A stretch of 55,623 bases of DNA from Bacilli bacterium (GTDB lineage: Bacteria; Bacillota_I; Bacilli_A; RF39; UBA660): the NCBI GenBank assembly GCA_016293205.1, contig JAEDES010000005.1:1-55623 (forward strand), given 5' to 3'. This document shows, in pieces, positions 32,013-39,449 of the stretch. A program made the translations under genes and the position numbers. The notes below the pieces were generated by a model. That model was not told the origin of the DNA, searched no databases, and was given only the letters and a program-made list of their open reading frames with translations. Each line of letters starts with the position of its first letter. Position 1 is the stretch's first letter.

Positions 32013-32798
32013 ATGGAAGATATATTAGTACAAATAGCAACCGTACTTGATAATGATTATAGAGATAAATATGTTGATGAGGCAGTACTTAAATGGATAT
32101 TTGATCAAATAGTAGATTTTTTAAATATTAGAGAATATGTAAGTAATGGATTCGAATTTGGTGGAGAGTCTTCAATATTATTAGCTAGTGGTGGATATGA
32201 TAGTATTAATAAAAAGATTCAATTCTTTGATTTAGCACTTCCTATGGCTAGAAATGAAGTACGTAATCAAATGAAAGTTGAAGGACATAATAGTATAATT
32301 GCTACCAATATATTGATGGTAAACACATTGCTTCATGAACTTGAACATGTTCATCAACGAAAGAAAATTAATGGTGATTCATATGAGGCTTACATGTTAA
32401 AACTATGTGAAGGTAATAAAGAAACTATTAGTACTTATGATTATATTCCGAGTGAAAGATTTGCTGAAAATATTGCCGTATTACAGACACAAGTTATTTT
32501 AAATAATATGAGTATTATAATTCCTGAAATAGATGAGTATATGGAAAAAAGACGCAATCATTGGATTATTAAAGGATATGTAGATGAAGCTAATAATTGT
32601 ATGATTTATCCATTAAAAAGATATGTGGAATCTCATGGACTTGGAGAGTCTAATATGAGTTTAGATGAAGCGATTCTTACATATCCAGAACTTGAAGATA
32701 GATTATTCTATGGATTACCTATTAGTGATGAAGAATATTTATTAGTTAGAGAAAAAGCAGGTATTAGTAATAAATATGGTATTTATTCTTTATGGTAG
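32013..32798 (+). CDS. Putative zinc metallopeptidase-like protein (HExxH motif)
   Basis: The 261-residue soluble protein carries LLHELEHVHQRKK, giving HExxH with His108, Glu109 and His112. An acidic segment ERFAENIAVLQTQ about 40 residues later could supply a third ligand. This is the pattern of gluzincin-like peptidases, and the family is otherwise unfamiliar to me. There is no signal peptide or membrane helix. It is monocistronic between two terminators, immediately after the spore protein gene. Without structural data the catalytic role remains inferred from the motif. Confidence 0.75.
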   Translation: MEDILVQIATVLDNDYRDKYVDEAVLKWIFDQIVDFLNIREYVSNGFEFGGESSILLASGGYDSINKKIQFFDLALPMARNEVRNQMKVEGHNSIIATNILMVNTLLHELEHVHQRKKINGDSYEAYMLKLCEGNKETISTYDYIPSERFAENIAVLQTQVILNNMSIIIPEIDEYMEKRRNHWIIKGYVDEANNCMIYPLKRYVESHGLGESNMSLDEAILTYPELEDRLFYGLPISDEEYLLVREKAGISNKYGIYSLW

Positions 32799-32816
32799 TA
32801 GAAATACTACTTTTTC
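32795..32816 (+). terminator. Short rho-independent terminator after the HExxH gene
   Basis: The stem GTAGTA/TACTAC (32795-32800/32805-32810) has a GAAA loop and five T; it overlaps the stop codon. Confidence 0.65.
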
Positions 32817-32886
32817 TTTATTTTTATGGAAAAAGTGAATCATTTCGTGTATAATACTAGTAGATTATTTGAAAGAGGTGTATTAC

Positions 32887-34068
32887 ATGAAAATTATGTC
32901 AATCAATGCTGGAAGTAGTTCTTTAAAGTTTAGTTTATTTAACATGGACAATGAAGAAGTTATTGCCAGTGGATTATTCGAAAGAATTGGGATTGATCAA
33001 AGTGCCTATACAATTAAATATAATGGTGAAAAAATAAAACAAGAAGTTGATTTACCTGATCATAGTGTAGCAGTTTCTATTTTATTAGAAAAATTAGTTG
33101 AATTAGGTATTATTAAATCATTAGATGAAATTAATGGTGTTGGACACAGAGTTGTTAGTGGAGGAGATAAATATAGTGAATCTATTTTAGTTACTGATAA
33201 AGTAGTTCAAGATATTATTGAATTAAAAGATTATGCTCCATTACATAATCCTGCACATGTACTTGGAATTAATGCTTTTAGAGAAGCATTACCAGAAGTA
33301 CCAATGTCAGTAGTATTTGATACTGCATTCCATCAAACAATGGATCCAGTAAGTTATTTATATCCAGTACCATATAGTTGGTATGAAAATTATAAAGTAA
33401 GAAAATATGGTGCTCATGGAACTTCTCATAGATACATAGCATTAAGTATTGCTGAAGAATTAAAAAGAGATGATTTAAAAATTATTTCTTGCCACTTAGG
33501 AAATGGTGGTTCAATTACTGCTATTAAAGATGGTAAATGTGTAGATACTTCTATGGGATTTACTCCTTTAGCTGGTATTATGATGGGAACAAGATCTGGA
33601 GATATTGATCCATCTATTATTCCATTTGTTATGGAAAAAGAAGGAAAGAATGCTGGAGAAATTATTGATGATTTAAATAAGAAATCTGGATTCTTAGGAT
33701 TAAGTTGCTTAAGTAGTGATTCTAGAGATATTGAAAATGGAATTGCTGAAGGTAATGAAAAATGTAAATTAGCTCAAGATAAATATATTAGAACTGTAGT
33801 AGATCATATTGCTAAATATTATGTTTTACTTGGTGGTTGTGATGTATTATGCTTTACTGCTGGAATTGGTGAAAATAGTAAAAGTATTAGAGCACAAATA
33901 GTTGAAAAATTAGCATGCTTAGGATTTAAATTAGATGCTGAAGCAAATGATGTAAGAGGGGAATTTAGAAAAATTAGTGCAGAAGATTCATCTTCATTAA
34001 TTTATATTCTTCCTACTGATGAAGAGTTAATGATTGCAAGAGATACTCTTAATTTAATCAATAGATAG
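32887..34068 (+). CDS. ackA: Acetate kinase
   Basis: The 393-residue protein starts MKIMSINAGSSSLKFSLF, the nucleotide-fold phosphate motif of AckA. It also shows VFDTAFHQTM, YGAHGTSHRY, SCHLGNGGSI, MGTRSGDIDP and FTAGIGENS, all catalytic or ATP-binding signatures. It interconverts acetyl phosphate plus ADP with acetate plus ATP, which suggests fermentative energy generation. No phosphotransacetylase gene is adjacent. ATG 32887 follows AGAGGTG. An extended -10 (TGTATAAT) lies upstream near 32850. Confidence 0.98.
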   Translation: MKIMSINAGSSSLKFSLFNMDNEEVIASGLFERIGIDQSAYTIKYNGEKIKQEVDLPDHSVAVSILLEKLVELGIIKSLDEINGVGHRVVSGGDKYSESILVTDKVVQDIIELKDYAPLHNPAHVLGINAFREALPEVPMSVVFDTAFHQTMDPVSYLYPVPYSWYENYKVRKYGAHGTSHRYIALSIAEELKRDDLKIISCHLGNGGSITAIKDGKCVDTSMGFTPLAGIMMGTRSGDIDPSIIPFVMEKEGKNAGEIIDDLNKKSGFLGLSCLSSDSRDIENGIAEGNEKCKLAQDKYIRTVVDHIAKYYVLLGGCDVLCFTAGIGENSKSIRAQIVEKLACLGFKLDAEANDVRGEFRKISAEDSSSLIYILPTDEELMIARDTLNLINR

Positions 34069-34079
34069 GAAAATGTGTG

Positions 34080-35036
34080 ATGTTTAAAAAAATATATAAG
34101 AAAATTGAAGAATTTGATACTATTGTTATTGCTAGACATGTTGGAGTTGATCCAGATGCTTTAGCAAGTCAACTTGCGTTACGTGATTCTATTAAATTAA
34201 CTTTTCCAAATAAAAAAGTTATGGCAATAGGAACAGGTAGTGCTAAGTTCTTTCATATAGGTAGATTAGATAGATTAGAAAAAGTTAATAATGCTTTATT
34301 AATAGTTGTTGATACTCCTGATAAAAGAAGAGTTGATTCAGTAGATTTTAGTCAATTTGCTTATACTATTAAAATTGATCATCATCCTTTTGTAGAAGAA
34401 TTTTGTAATATAGAATATATTGAAGATACAGCTAGTTCAGCATGTGAAATTATAATGAATTTAATACTAAATACAGATTTACAATGTGATAGTTCTATTG
34501 CATCAACTCTTTATTTAGGATTAACATCTGATTCAAATAGATTTTTATTTGATAGCTGTACTTCTAATACTTTTGGTCTTGTTTCAATATTTTTGGATAG
34601 ATATAATTTTGAACTAAGCGAAGTTTATAGAAAACTTTATATGAGACCAATGAATGAAGTTAGATTAGAAGGTTATATTGCTTTAAATATGAATGTTACT
34701 AAGAATGGTCTTGGTTATATTCAAATTACTGATGAAGTAATAAAACAATTTGAAGTTGATAGTGCTTCAGCAGGTAACATGGTTAATAATTTTAATTTTA
34801 TAAATGAAATGTTAGTATGGGCTACATTAACTGAAGATATTAAGAATGATCAAATTCGTGTATCTATTAGATCTCGTGGACCTGAAATTAACCAAATAGC
34901 TGAAAAATTTAATGGTGGGGGACATAAATTTGCTTCAGGAGTTAAACTTAAAAATTTTGATGAAGCAATGTTATTAATGAAAGAGTTAGATAATCTTTTA
35001 GAAGAATATAATAAAAATATAAGTGAGGCGAAATAA
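34080..35036 (+). CDS. nrnA: DHH/DHHA1 phosphoesterase, NrnA-like (oligoribonuclease/pAp phosphatase)
   Basis: The roughly 318-residue protein has GVDPDALASQLAL (metal-binding Asp), VVDTPD, the DHH motif in IKIDHHP, and a C-terminal DHHA1 domain with FNGGGHKFASGVKL. This is the domain order and length of NrnA, which degrades nanoRNAs and dephosphorylates pAp. GGAAAATG lies upstream; ATG 34080 is preferred over the adjacent GTG 34077. Its stop overlaps the engB start as TAATG. A c-di-AMP or pApA hydrolase role is also possible for this family. Confidence 0.92.
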   Translation: MFKKIYKKIEEFDTIVIARHVGVDPDALASQLALRDSIKLTFPNKKVMAIGTGSAKFFHIGRLDRLEKVNNALLIVVDTPDKRRVDSVDFSQFAYTIKIDHHPFVEEFCNIEYIEDTASSACEIIMNLILNTDLQCDSSIASTLYLGLTSDSNRFLFDSCTSNTFGLVSIFLDRYNFELSEVYRKLYMRPMNEVRLEGYIALNMNVTKNGLGYIQITDEVIKQFEVDSASAGNMVNNFNFINEMLVWATLTEDIKNDQIRVSIRSRGPEINQIAEKFNGGGHKFASGVKLKNFDEAMLLMKELDNLLEEYNKNISEAK

Positions 35037-35638
35037 TGGTTATTAAAGAAGCTAATTTAGATATTATTGCGACTAGAAGAAGTCAATATCCTACTGAAGG
35101 AAAACCTGAGTTTTTATTAGTAGGTAAAAGTAATGTAGGTAAGAGTAGTTTTATTAATGCTATTTTATCTAGAAAGAATCTTGCTTATACATCAAGTCGT
35201 CCTGGAAAAACACAAACATTAAATTTTTATGGAGTAAATGATAGTTTTTACTTAATAGATGTTCCTGGTTATGGATATGCTGCAGTTGATAAAAAGACCC
35301 AAGCTAAATTTGGTATGATGATAGAAGAATACTTAGAAAAAAGAGAAGAGTTAAAAAGAGTCTTTATGTTAATTGATTATCGTCATAAACCAAGTGAAGA
35401 TGATTTACTTATGTATAACTTCTTAAAGTATTATAATTTACCTGTTACTGTTGTAGCGACTAAAGCTGATAAAGTACCAGGTAGTCAAAAACAAAAAAAT
35501 TTAAAAGTAATTCTTGATACTATGGATTTAGTTATTGGAGATGACTTAGTTGTATTTTCAAGTAATACTAAATTAGGTGTTAAAGAAGTAATTAAAAAAA
35601 TAGAAGACTTAGTTAGTGAAAGTGAAGAGACTATCTAA
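35036..35638 (+). CDS. engB: Ribosome biogenesis GTPase EngB (YsxC/YihA)
   Basis: The 200-residue single-domain GTPase has G1 GKSNVGKSS (about residue 30), G2/G3 region SSRPGKTQTLNFYG and DVPGYGYA, and G4 TKADK. These are the YihA/YsxC signatures. The protein acts in late assembly of the 50S subunit. Translation is coupled to nrnA through a one-base overlap. The C-terminus ends in acidic residues. In many Firmicutes it follows lon or clpX, so this neighbourhood is different. Confidence 0.96.
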   Translation: MVIKEANLDIIATRRSQYPTEGKPEFLLVGKSNVGKSSFINAILSRKNLAYTSSRPGKTQTLNFYGVNDSFYLIDVPGYGYAAVDKKTQAKFGMMIEEYLEKREELKRVFMLIDYRHKPSEDDLLMYNFLKYYNLPVTVVATKADKVPGSQKQKNLKVILDTMDLVIGDDLVVFSSNTKLGVKEVIKKIEDLVSESEETI

Positions 35639-35649
35639 GTCTTTTTTTT
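35628..35649 (+). terminator. Weak rho-independent terminator after engB
   Basis: The short stem AGACT/AGTCT (35628-35632/35638-35642) is followed by a run of eight T. Confidence 0.55.
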
Positions 35650-35672
35650 CATATACTTTTATAGGTGAAATA

Positions 35673-36116
35673 ATGAGAATAGAGAAAGTATATGATAAAT
35701 TATATATATTTTTAGATAAATTATATGTGGGTTGCGATTATTCTGATAAGAAGAGTATAGAGGAGTTTGTTAAAGATTATTTAGTTCATTATAATAAGTA
35801 TTTAAATTTATTTGGTTTTTATAAAGTTAAAGTATATTGTAATGAGTTAGTTGGTTTATTTTTAGAAATTAATTGTTTAGAGAAGAATGATGATAATAAG
35901 TTAGATTTAAGAATATTAGTATTTTTAGATGAAGAGTTTTTTATTTGTTATTCTGATTATTTTCTTTTTGATTGTGATTGTTATTATTATGATGGTTTAT
36001 TTTATACAGATGTTGTGGATAAAATTAATTTATTAGACTTTTGTAATTATATTTATGGGGATAAAGTATTAGAAGTCAAAAATAGAGGTTTATTTATAAA
36101 AAAAGAATCAAATTAG
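35673..36116 (+). CDS. Protein of unknown function, rich in Tyr, Phe and Cys
   Basis: From ATG 35673 (after ATAGGTG) the frame encodes 147 residues. They are unusually rich in aromatic residues and Asp, with six Cys scattered in the middle. DYFLFDCDCYYYDGLFY and the tail GDKVLEVKNRGLFIKKE are visible, but I recognise no family. There is no clear signal peptide or membrane helix. The upstream in-frame start at 35616 lies inside engB and its terminator. Its stop overlaps the stop of the convergent spoIVA gene by four bases. Confidence 0.7.
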   Translation: MRIEKVYDKLYIFLDKLYVGCDYSDKKSIEEFVKDYLVHYNKYLNLFGFYKVKVYCNELVGLFLEINCLEKNDDNKLDLRILVFLDEEFFICYSDYFLFDCDCYYYDGLFYTDVVDKINLLDFCNYIYGDKVLEVKNRGLFIKKESN

Positions 36117-37585
36117 ATAACAATTGCTATCATATTATTTGATCCTTTATTTACGACTTTTGATAAAGTTGTTTGTAGTTTTAATCTAATGTTATCTGGC
36201 ATTAGATTTATTTTTGATTGAATTCCTTCTTGAACAATAGAATCTAATCTTCTACCAAATATTTCACTTTGCCATATCTCATTTGGTTTATCTTGATCTT
36301 TTAAGATGTGATCAATTAGTTCTTTACTTTGAACTTCACTTCCGATGATTGGTTCAAAAGTAGATTCTACATCGACTCTTATCATATGTATTGATGGAGC
36401 GACTGCTTTTAGTTTGACACCATATCTAGGTCCTTGTTTAATGATTTCAGGTTTATCTAATTTCATATCATCGACACTAGGGGTTGCGACTCCATAACCA
36501 GTTTGTTTTACCATTTTTAGGGCGTATTTAATTTGATCATATTCTTTTTTTGCAGTATTTAAATCTTGAAATAAAGAGAGTAGATCTGCTTTATTTTTTA
36601 TATCGACATCAATTATTTCTTTTAATACTTGGTTATATAAGTTAGATGGTGCGGTTAAATTAATTGTTATTATTCCTGTAGATGGGTCTACATTTGATAG
36701 ATAACTTTTTTCTATAAGTTCATTTTCTAAAAAGTTTGTATTTATTTTTTCTATATCTTTTAGCTTATCTATTTCTAAAATAGATTCTTTTATTGTTTTT
36801 AAGTATGTTTGTTTTACATAATGATTTGGATTAAGTCTTGCAATCCATTCTGGTAGATTTACTTTTATTTCAAGTACTGGGAATTCGTATAATGCTTCTC
36901 TTAGAATATTATACATATCTTTTTCAGTCATTGTATCAATGTTTATTGGTAAGACTGGGACATTATGTTTTTCTTGTAAGTCTTCTTTTATTTTTTCTGT
37001 TTCTGGTAGAGTAGGATGGGTTGTATTTAGAATAATTATAAATGGTTTCTTTATATTTTTTAATTCTTCTATTACTTTGGTTTCAGCTTCTAAATAATCA
37101 TTTCTTTGGAATTCTCCAATGGATCCATCAGTTGTTATTACAATACCAATAGTAGAGTGGTCTTTAATTACTTTTTCTGTTCCAATCTCTGCTGCTTCTG
37201 TAAAAGGTATTTCTTCATTGTACCAAGGTGTTTTTACCATTCTTGGACCATTTTCATCTGATGCTCCTTGAGCTTTATCAATCATGTATCCAACACAATC
37301 TATTAATCTAATATTGCATGTTACTTCATCTATCTTTATTTTAGCAGCATTATTTGGGACGAATTTAGGTTCTGTTGTCATAATTGTTTTGCCAGCTGCA
37401 CTTTGAGGTATTTCATCTAGTGCCCTTTTTCTTTCATATTCATCTTTTATATTTGGAACGATTAGAGTTTCTACCATTCTTTTTATAAAAGTAGATTTAC
37501 CTGTTCTAACTGCACCAACTACACCCAGATATATATCACCGCCACTTCGTTTGGCAATATTTTTTATTATTTCTTGTTTATCCAT
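36113..37585 (-). CDS. spoIVA: Stage IV sporulation protein A (spore coat basement-layer ATPase)
   Basis: The 490-residue length is nearly that of B. subtilis SpoIVA. The N-terminal P-loop reads GAVRTGKST (about residues 24-32). RALDEIPQSAAGKTIMTTEPKFVP, VRLIDCVGY-like LIDCVGYMIDKAQGA and the GTDGSIGE-like TTDGSIGEF follow, and the end is NNMIAIVI, as in the family. SpoIVA is made in the mother cell, hydrolyses ATP and polymerises on the forespore surface to anchor the coat. AAGGAGAATG precedes the ATG. A CATATACT element upstream (near 37607-37614) resembles a sigma-E -10, without a convincing -35. Confidence 0.98.
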   Translation of the reverse strand: MDKQEIIKNIAKRSGGDIYLGVVGAVRTGKSTFIKRMVETLIVPNIKDEYERKRALDEIPQSAAGKTIMTTEPKFVPNNAAKIKIDEVTCNIRLIDCVGYMIDKAQGASDENGPRMVKTPWYNEEIPFTEAAEIGTEKVIKDHSTIGIVITTDGSIGEFQRNDYLEAETKVIEELKNIKKPFIIILNTTHPTLPETEKIKEDLQEKHNVPVLPINIDTMTEKDMYNILREALYEFPVLEIKVNLPEWIARLNPNHYVKQTYLKTIKESILEIDKLKDIEKINTNFLENELIEKSYLSNVDPSTGIITINLTAPSNLYNQVLKEIIDVDIKNKADLLSLFQDLNTAKKEYDQIKYALKMVKQTGYGVATPSVDDMKLDKPEIIKQGPRYGVKLKAVAPSIHMIRVDVESTFEPIIGSEVQSKELIDHILKDQDKPNEIWQSEIFGRRLDSIVQEGIQSKINLMPDNIRLKLQTTLSKVVNKGSNNMIAIVI

Positions 37586-37624
37586 AACATTCTCCTTGTT
37601 CTAGTTAAGTATATGTTTGAGGAT

Positions 37625-37652
37625 AAAAAAAATAACATATTTCTATGCTATT
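37625..37652 (-). terminator. Rho-independent terminator of the zinc-ribbon gene
   Basis: On the minus strand AATAGCATA pairs with TATGTTATT through one G-U pair, around a GAAA loop, and a T-run follows. It overlaps the stop codon at 37643. Confidence 0.75.
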
Positions 37653-38848
37653 CTTAGTGAGTTAATAAATTCATTTATTAAGATATGGGCTTGACCATAT
37701 ACTACAGGTTCTTCTATCTTTATGATATATCCTGTTTTATTTGGTAGGATAATAGCATAATATAATTTTCCTGAGTGTTCAGATGTTGCCCATTGATTAT
37801 CATTTATTAATATTTTATTAATAAAATGATCAAGTGGAATTAAAGTATTATATTTTAAGAATTCTTCAGTATCATAATAAGATGATGTATTTATATATTT
37901 TGTTATTTCAATTGTAGCATATTCACCATTTTCATTATAAATATATCTTTCTGATAAATCAGTTTTATATATTTGTTCAAATTCTTGAGGCATATCATAT
38001 TTTAATTTTTGATTTATTATTTCTTCTTGATAACTATAATCATCTTCAAATGTATCTATTACTTCTATTATTGTTGGTATTATAGCAACTGCAAATATAA
38101 AAATAATTAATATAGCAACGGCTTTTGGGTTTCCTTTATTTGTACTTGTTTTTTTATTATATGATCCCTTTTGCTCACATTTTTTTATTATTTCATCTGT
38201 TGTTAAGTCTAGACTTTGAAGTTTTAATTTTTCTATTTTTTTGTCAACGAATGAAATATAAATCTTTTTAAACTTAGTTGCCATAAATAAGTTTATTAAA
38301 AAGTATGCTAATTCTGTTATATCCGGATAATAGTGATTAATTACAACTATAAGGAATATCCATAGTAAACTATAGGCAAACATTTGTCTTTTAAAGAAAT
38401 AGAATGGTCCAAATAATAGAGTAGAGAATGAAAATTTTTGTCTTCTAATACTTTCAAATCCTGGACCGATATATGCTTTGAAGTATTTTTCATCACCAGC
38501 TATTAAATCGTTTGTAGAATCTGATGAAGTATCATATTCTGTATTGGCATATAAATATCTTTCACTATAATTGTATTGATTATCAGATGTATTAGTATTT
38601 GTTTTTGGTGGATTAGTTCCATAACTATATCTATATCTATAATCTAATTGATCTTCACAATCATTTTCTTTTTTTTCTGGCATTTTTCCGCTATTACTAT
38701 ATTTATATGAATAAATCATTTGATCATGATGATCATTTCTATCGTAATCATAATTATATCTACTTTGACTTTCTTGAATATTAGCATTACAGTTTTTACA
38801 TACTGTTGCATTATCATCATTTTTACAACCACATCTTAAACAATACAT
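37643..38848 (-). CDS. Zinc-ribbon membrane protein (DUF2628-like)
   Basis: The 401-residue protein starts with a zinc ribbon (CLRCGCKN...CKNCNA, CxxC pairs within the first 20 residues). A Tyr/Asn/Ser-rich disordered linker with recurring Y-x-Y-R-Y-like units (about 25-105) follows. Next comes a DUF2628-like region (YIGPGFESIRRQKFSFS, then LLFGPFYFFKRQMF) with two membrane helices. A further helix near 245-262 leads into a C-terminal domain of about 130 residues with no recognised fold. GGAGGAA precedes the ATG. It lies between spoVIF and spoIVA, so a spore-related role is possible but not shown. Confidence 0.8.
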   Translation of the reverse strand: MYCLRCGCKNDDNATVCKNCNANIQESQSRYNYDYDRNDHHDQMIYSYKYSNSGKMPEKKENDCEDQLDYRYRYSYGTNPPKTNTNTSDNQYNYSERYLYANTEYDTSSDSTNDLIAGDEKYFKAYIGPGFESIRRQKFSFSTLLFGPFYFFKRQMFAYSLLWIFLIVVINHYYPDITELAYFLINLFMATKFKKIYISFVDKKIEKLKLQSLDLTTDEIIKKCEQKGSYNKKTSTNKGNPKAVAILIIFIFAVAIIPTIIEVIDTFEDDYSYQEEIINQKLKYDMPQEFEQIYKTDLSERYIYNENGEYATIEITKYINTSSYYDTEEFLKYNTLIPLDHFINKILINDNQWATSEHSGKLYYAIILPNKTGYIIKIEEPVVYGQAHILINEFINSLRIA

Positions 38849-38896
38849 TTTATATTCCTCCTATACTATGATTAGTTTATCATAGATTGGAATTTT

Positions 38897-39136
38897 TTAG
38901 AATAATTTGTCGAGATTTTTTGGAACATTATCTTTTAAAATTGTATTGATTATTTTTTGTTCTTTTTCTTTAGAGATTGTTTTACCGGTAAGACTACATA
39001 TATTTTCAATTACTTCTTTGATGGCTTTTTCATCTTTTAGATTAGATTCTTGTAATTTATTAGCAAGAGAAAGAATTGTATCTTTGTTTACATTAGTTTT
39101 ATTTTCTACTTTTTTAAAGAAATTATCATTAAACAT
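38897..39136 (-). CDS. spoVIF: Stage VI sporulation protein F (SpoVIF)
   Basis: The 79-residue protein matches the SpoVIF pattern as I know it: NFFKKVENKTNVNKDTILSLANKLQ at the N-terminus (residues 5-29), then NLKDEKAIKEVI, then a C-terminal KEKEQKIINTI and VPKNLDKL. In B. subtilis SpoVIF is needed for proper coat assembly under GerE control. The ATG lies at the end of the T-run of a strong hairpin that also contains its AGGAGG ribosome binding site. It is in a leftward series with the der, SHOCT-like, zinc-ribbon and spoIVA genes. Confidence 0.93.
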   Translation of the reverse strand: MFNDNFFKKVENKTNVNKDTILSLANKLQESNLKDEKAIKEVIENICSLTGKTISKEKEQKIINTILKDNVPKNLDKLF

Positions 39137-39139
39137 AAA

Positions 39140-39173
39140 AAGACCTCCTACATAATTTTATGTAGAAGGTCTT
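39140..39173 (-). promoter_or_regulatory. Attenuator-like hairpin that includes the spoVIF ribosome binding site
   Basis: In the minus-strand transcript a 15-16-bp stem forms from AAGACCTTCTACATAA and TTATGTAGGAGGTCTT, with one G-U pair, and is followed by TTTTT and the spoVIF ATG. The one non-Watson-Crick pair is allowed only in minus-strand RNA, so that is the functional strand. It can end transcription from der and the SHOCT-like gene, and it buries AGGAGG in the stem. A promoter initiating within the hairpin, or read-through with melting, would be needed to express spoVIF. Confidence 0.8.
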
Positions 39174-39176
39174 ATT

Positions 39177-39449
39177 TTAGTTCATATTTCTTCTTTTACC
39201 TAGAGCTTCACATTGTCTTGTGAATTCTTCCATTGTAATTTGTTTATTTTGTAATCTTTCATTTAGAAGAGCTAATGTTTTATCATGCATTGCATCTGTA
39301 TTAGATGCATCTGTATGTGCCATTGTAGATAAATTCTTTACAAAAGCATTTGTATTATTTTGTTTTCCTTGATTTTGAATTCTTTTAAAATTACTATGGA
39401 ATCTATTAGCTTGTTGGTTTGGGTTATTAAAATTATTTCCAATTATCAT
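39177..39449 (-). CDS. Small Asn/Gln-rich protein with SHOCT-like C-terminus
   Basis: The 90-residue protein begins with an Asn/Gln-rich stretch (NNFNNPNQQANRFHSN) and ends with a helix ALLNERLQNKQITMEEFTRQ, which resembles the SHOCT short C-terminal domain (L-x-x-L-x-x-x-G/K-x-I-T-x-E-E-F). The ATG overlaps the der stop as ATGA, so translation is coupled to der. It is followed by the spoVIF hairpin/terminator. SHOCT domains often mediate oligomer contacts; the function here is unknown. Confidence 0.75.
   Translation of the reverse strand: MIIGNNFNNPNQQANRFHSNFKRIQNQGKQNNTNAFVKNLSTMAHTDASNTDAMHDKTLALLNERLQNKQITMEEFTRQCEALGKRRNMN

Noticed and set aside
36113..36116. Frameshift or truncation at the meeting of the 35673 gene and spoIVA
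   Set aside because: Both proteins end naturally; SpoIVA has its normal length and C-terminal residues, so the four-base overlap is simple convergence.
37600..37640. Sigma-E promoter for spoIVA
   Set aside because: A CATATACT -10-like element is present, but no acceptable -35 lies 14-15 bases upstream, so I do not list it as a feature.
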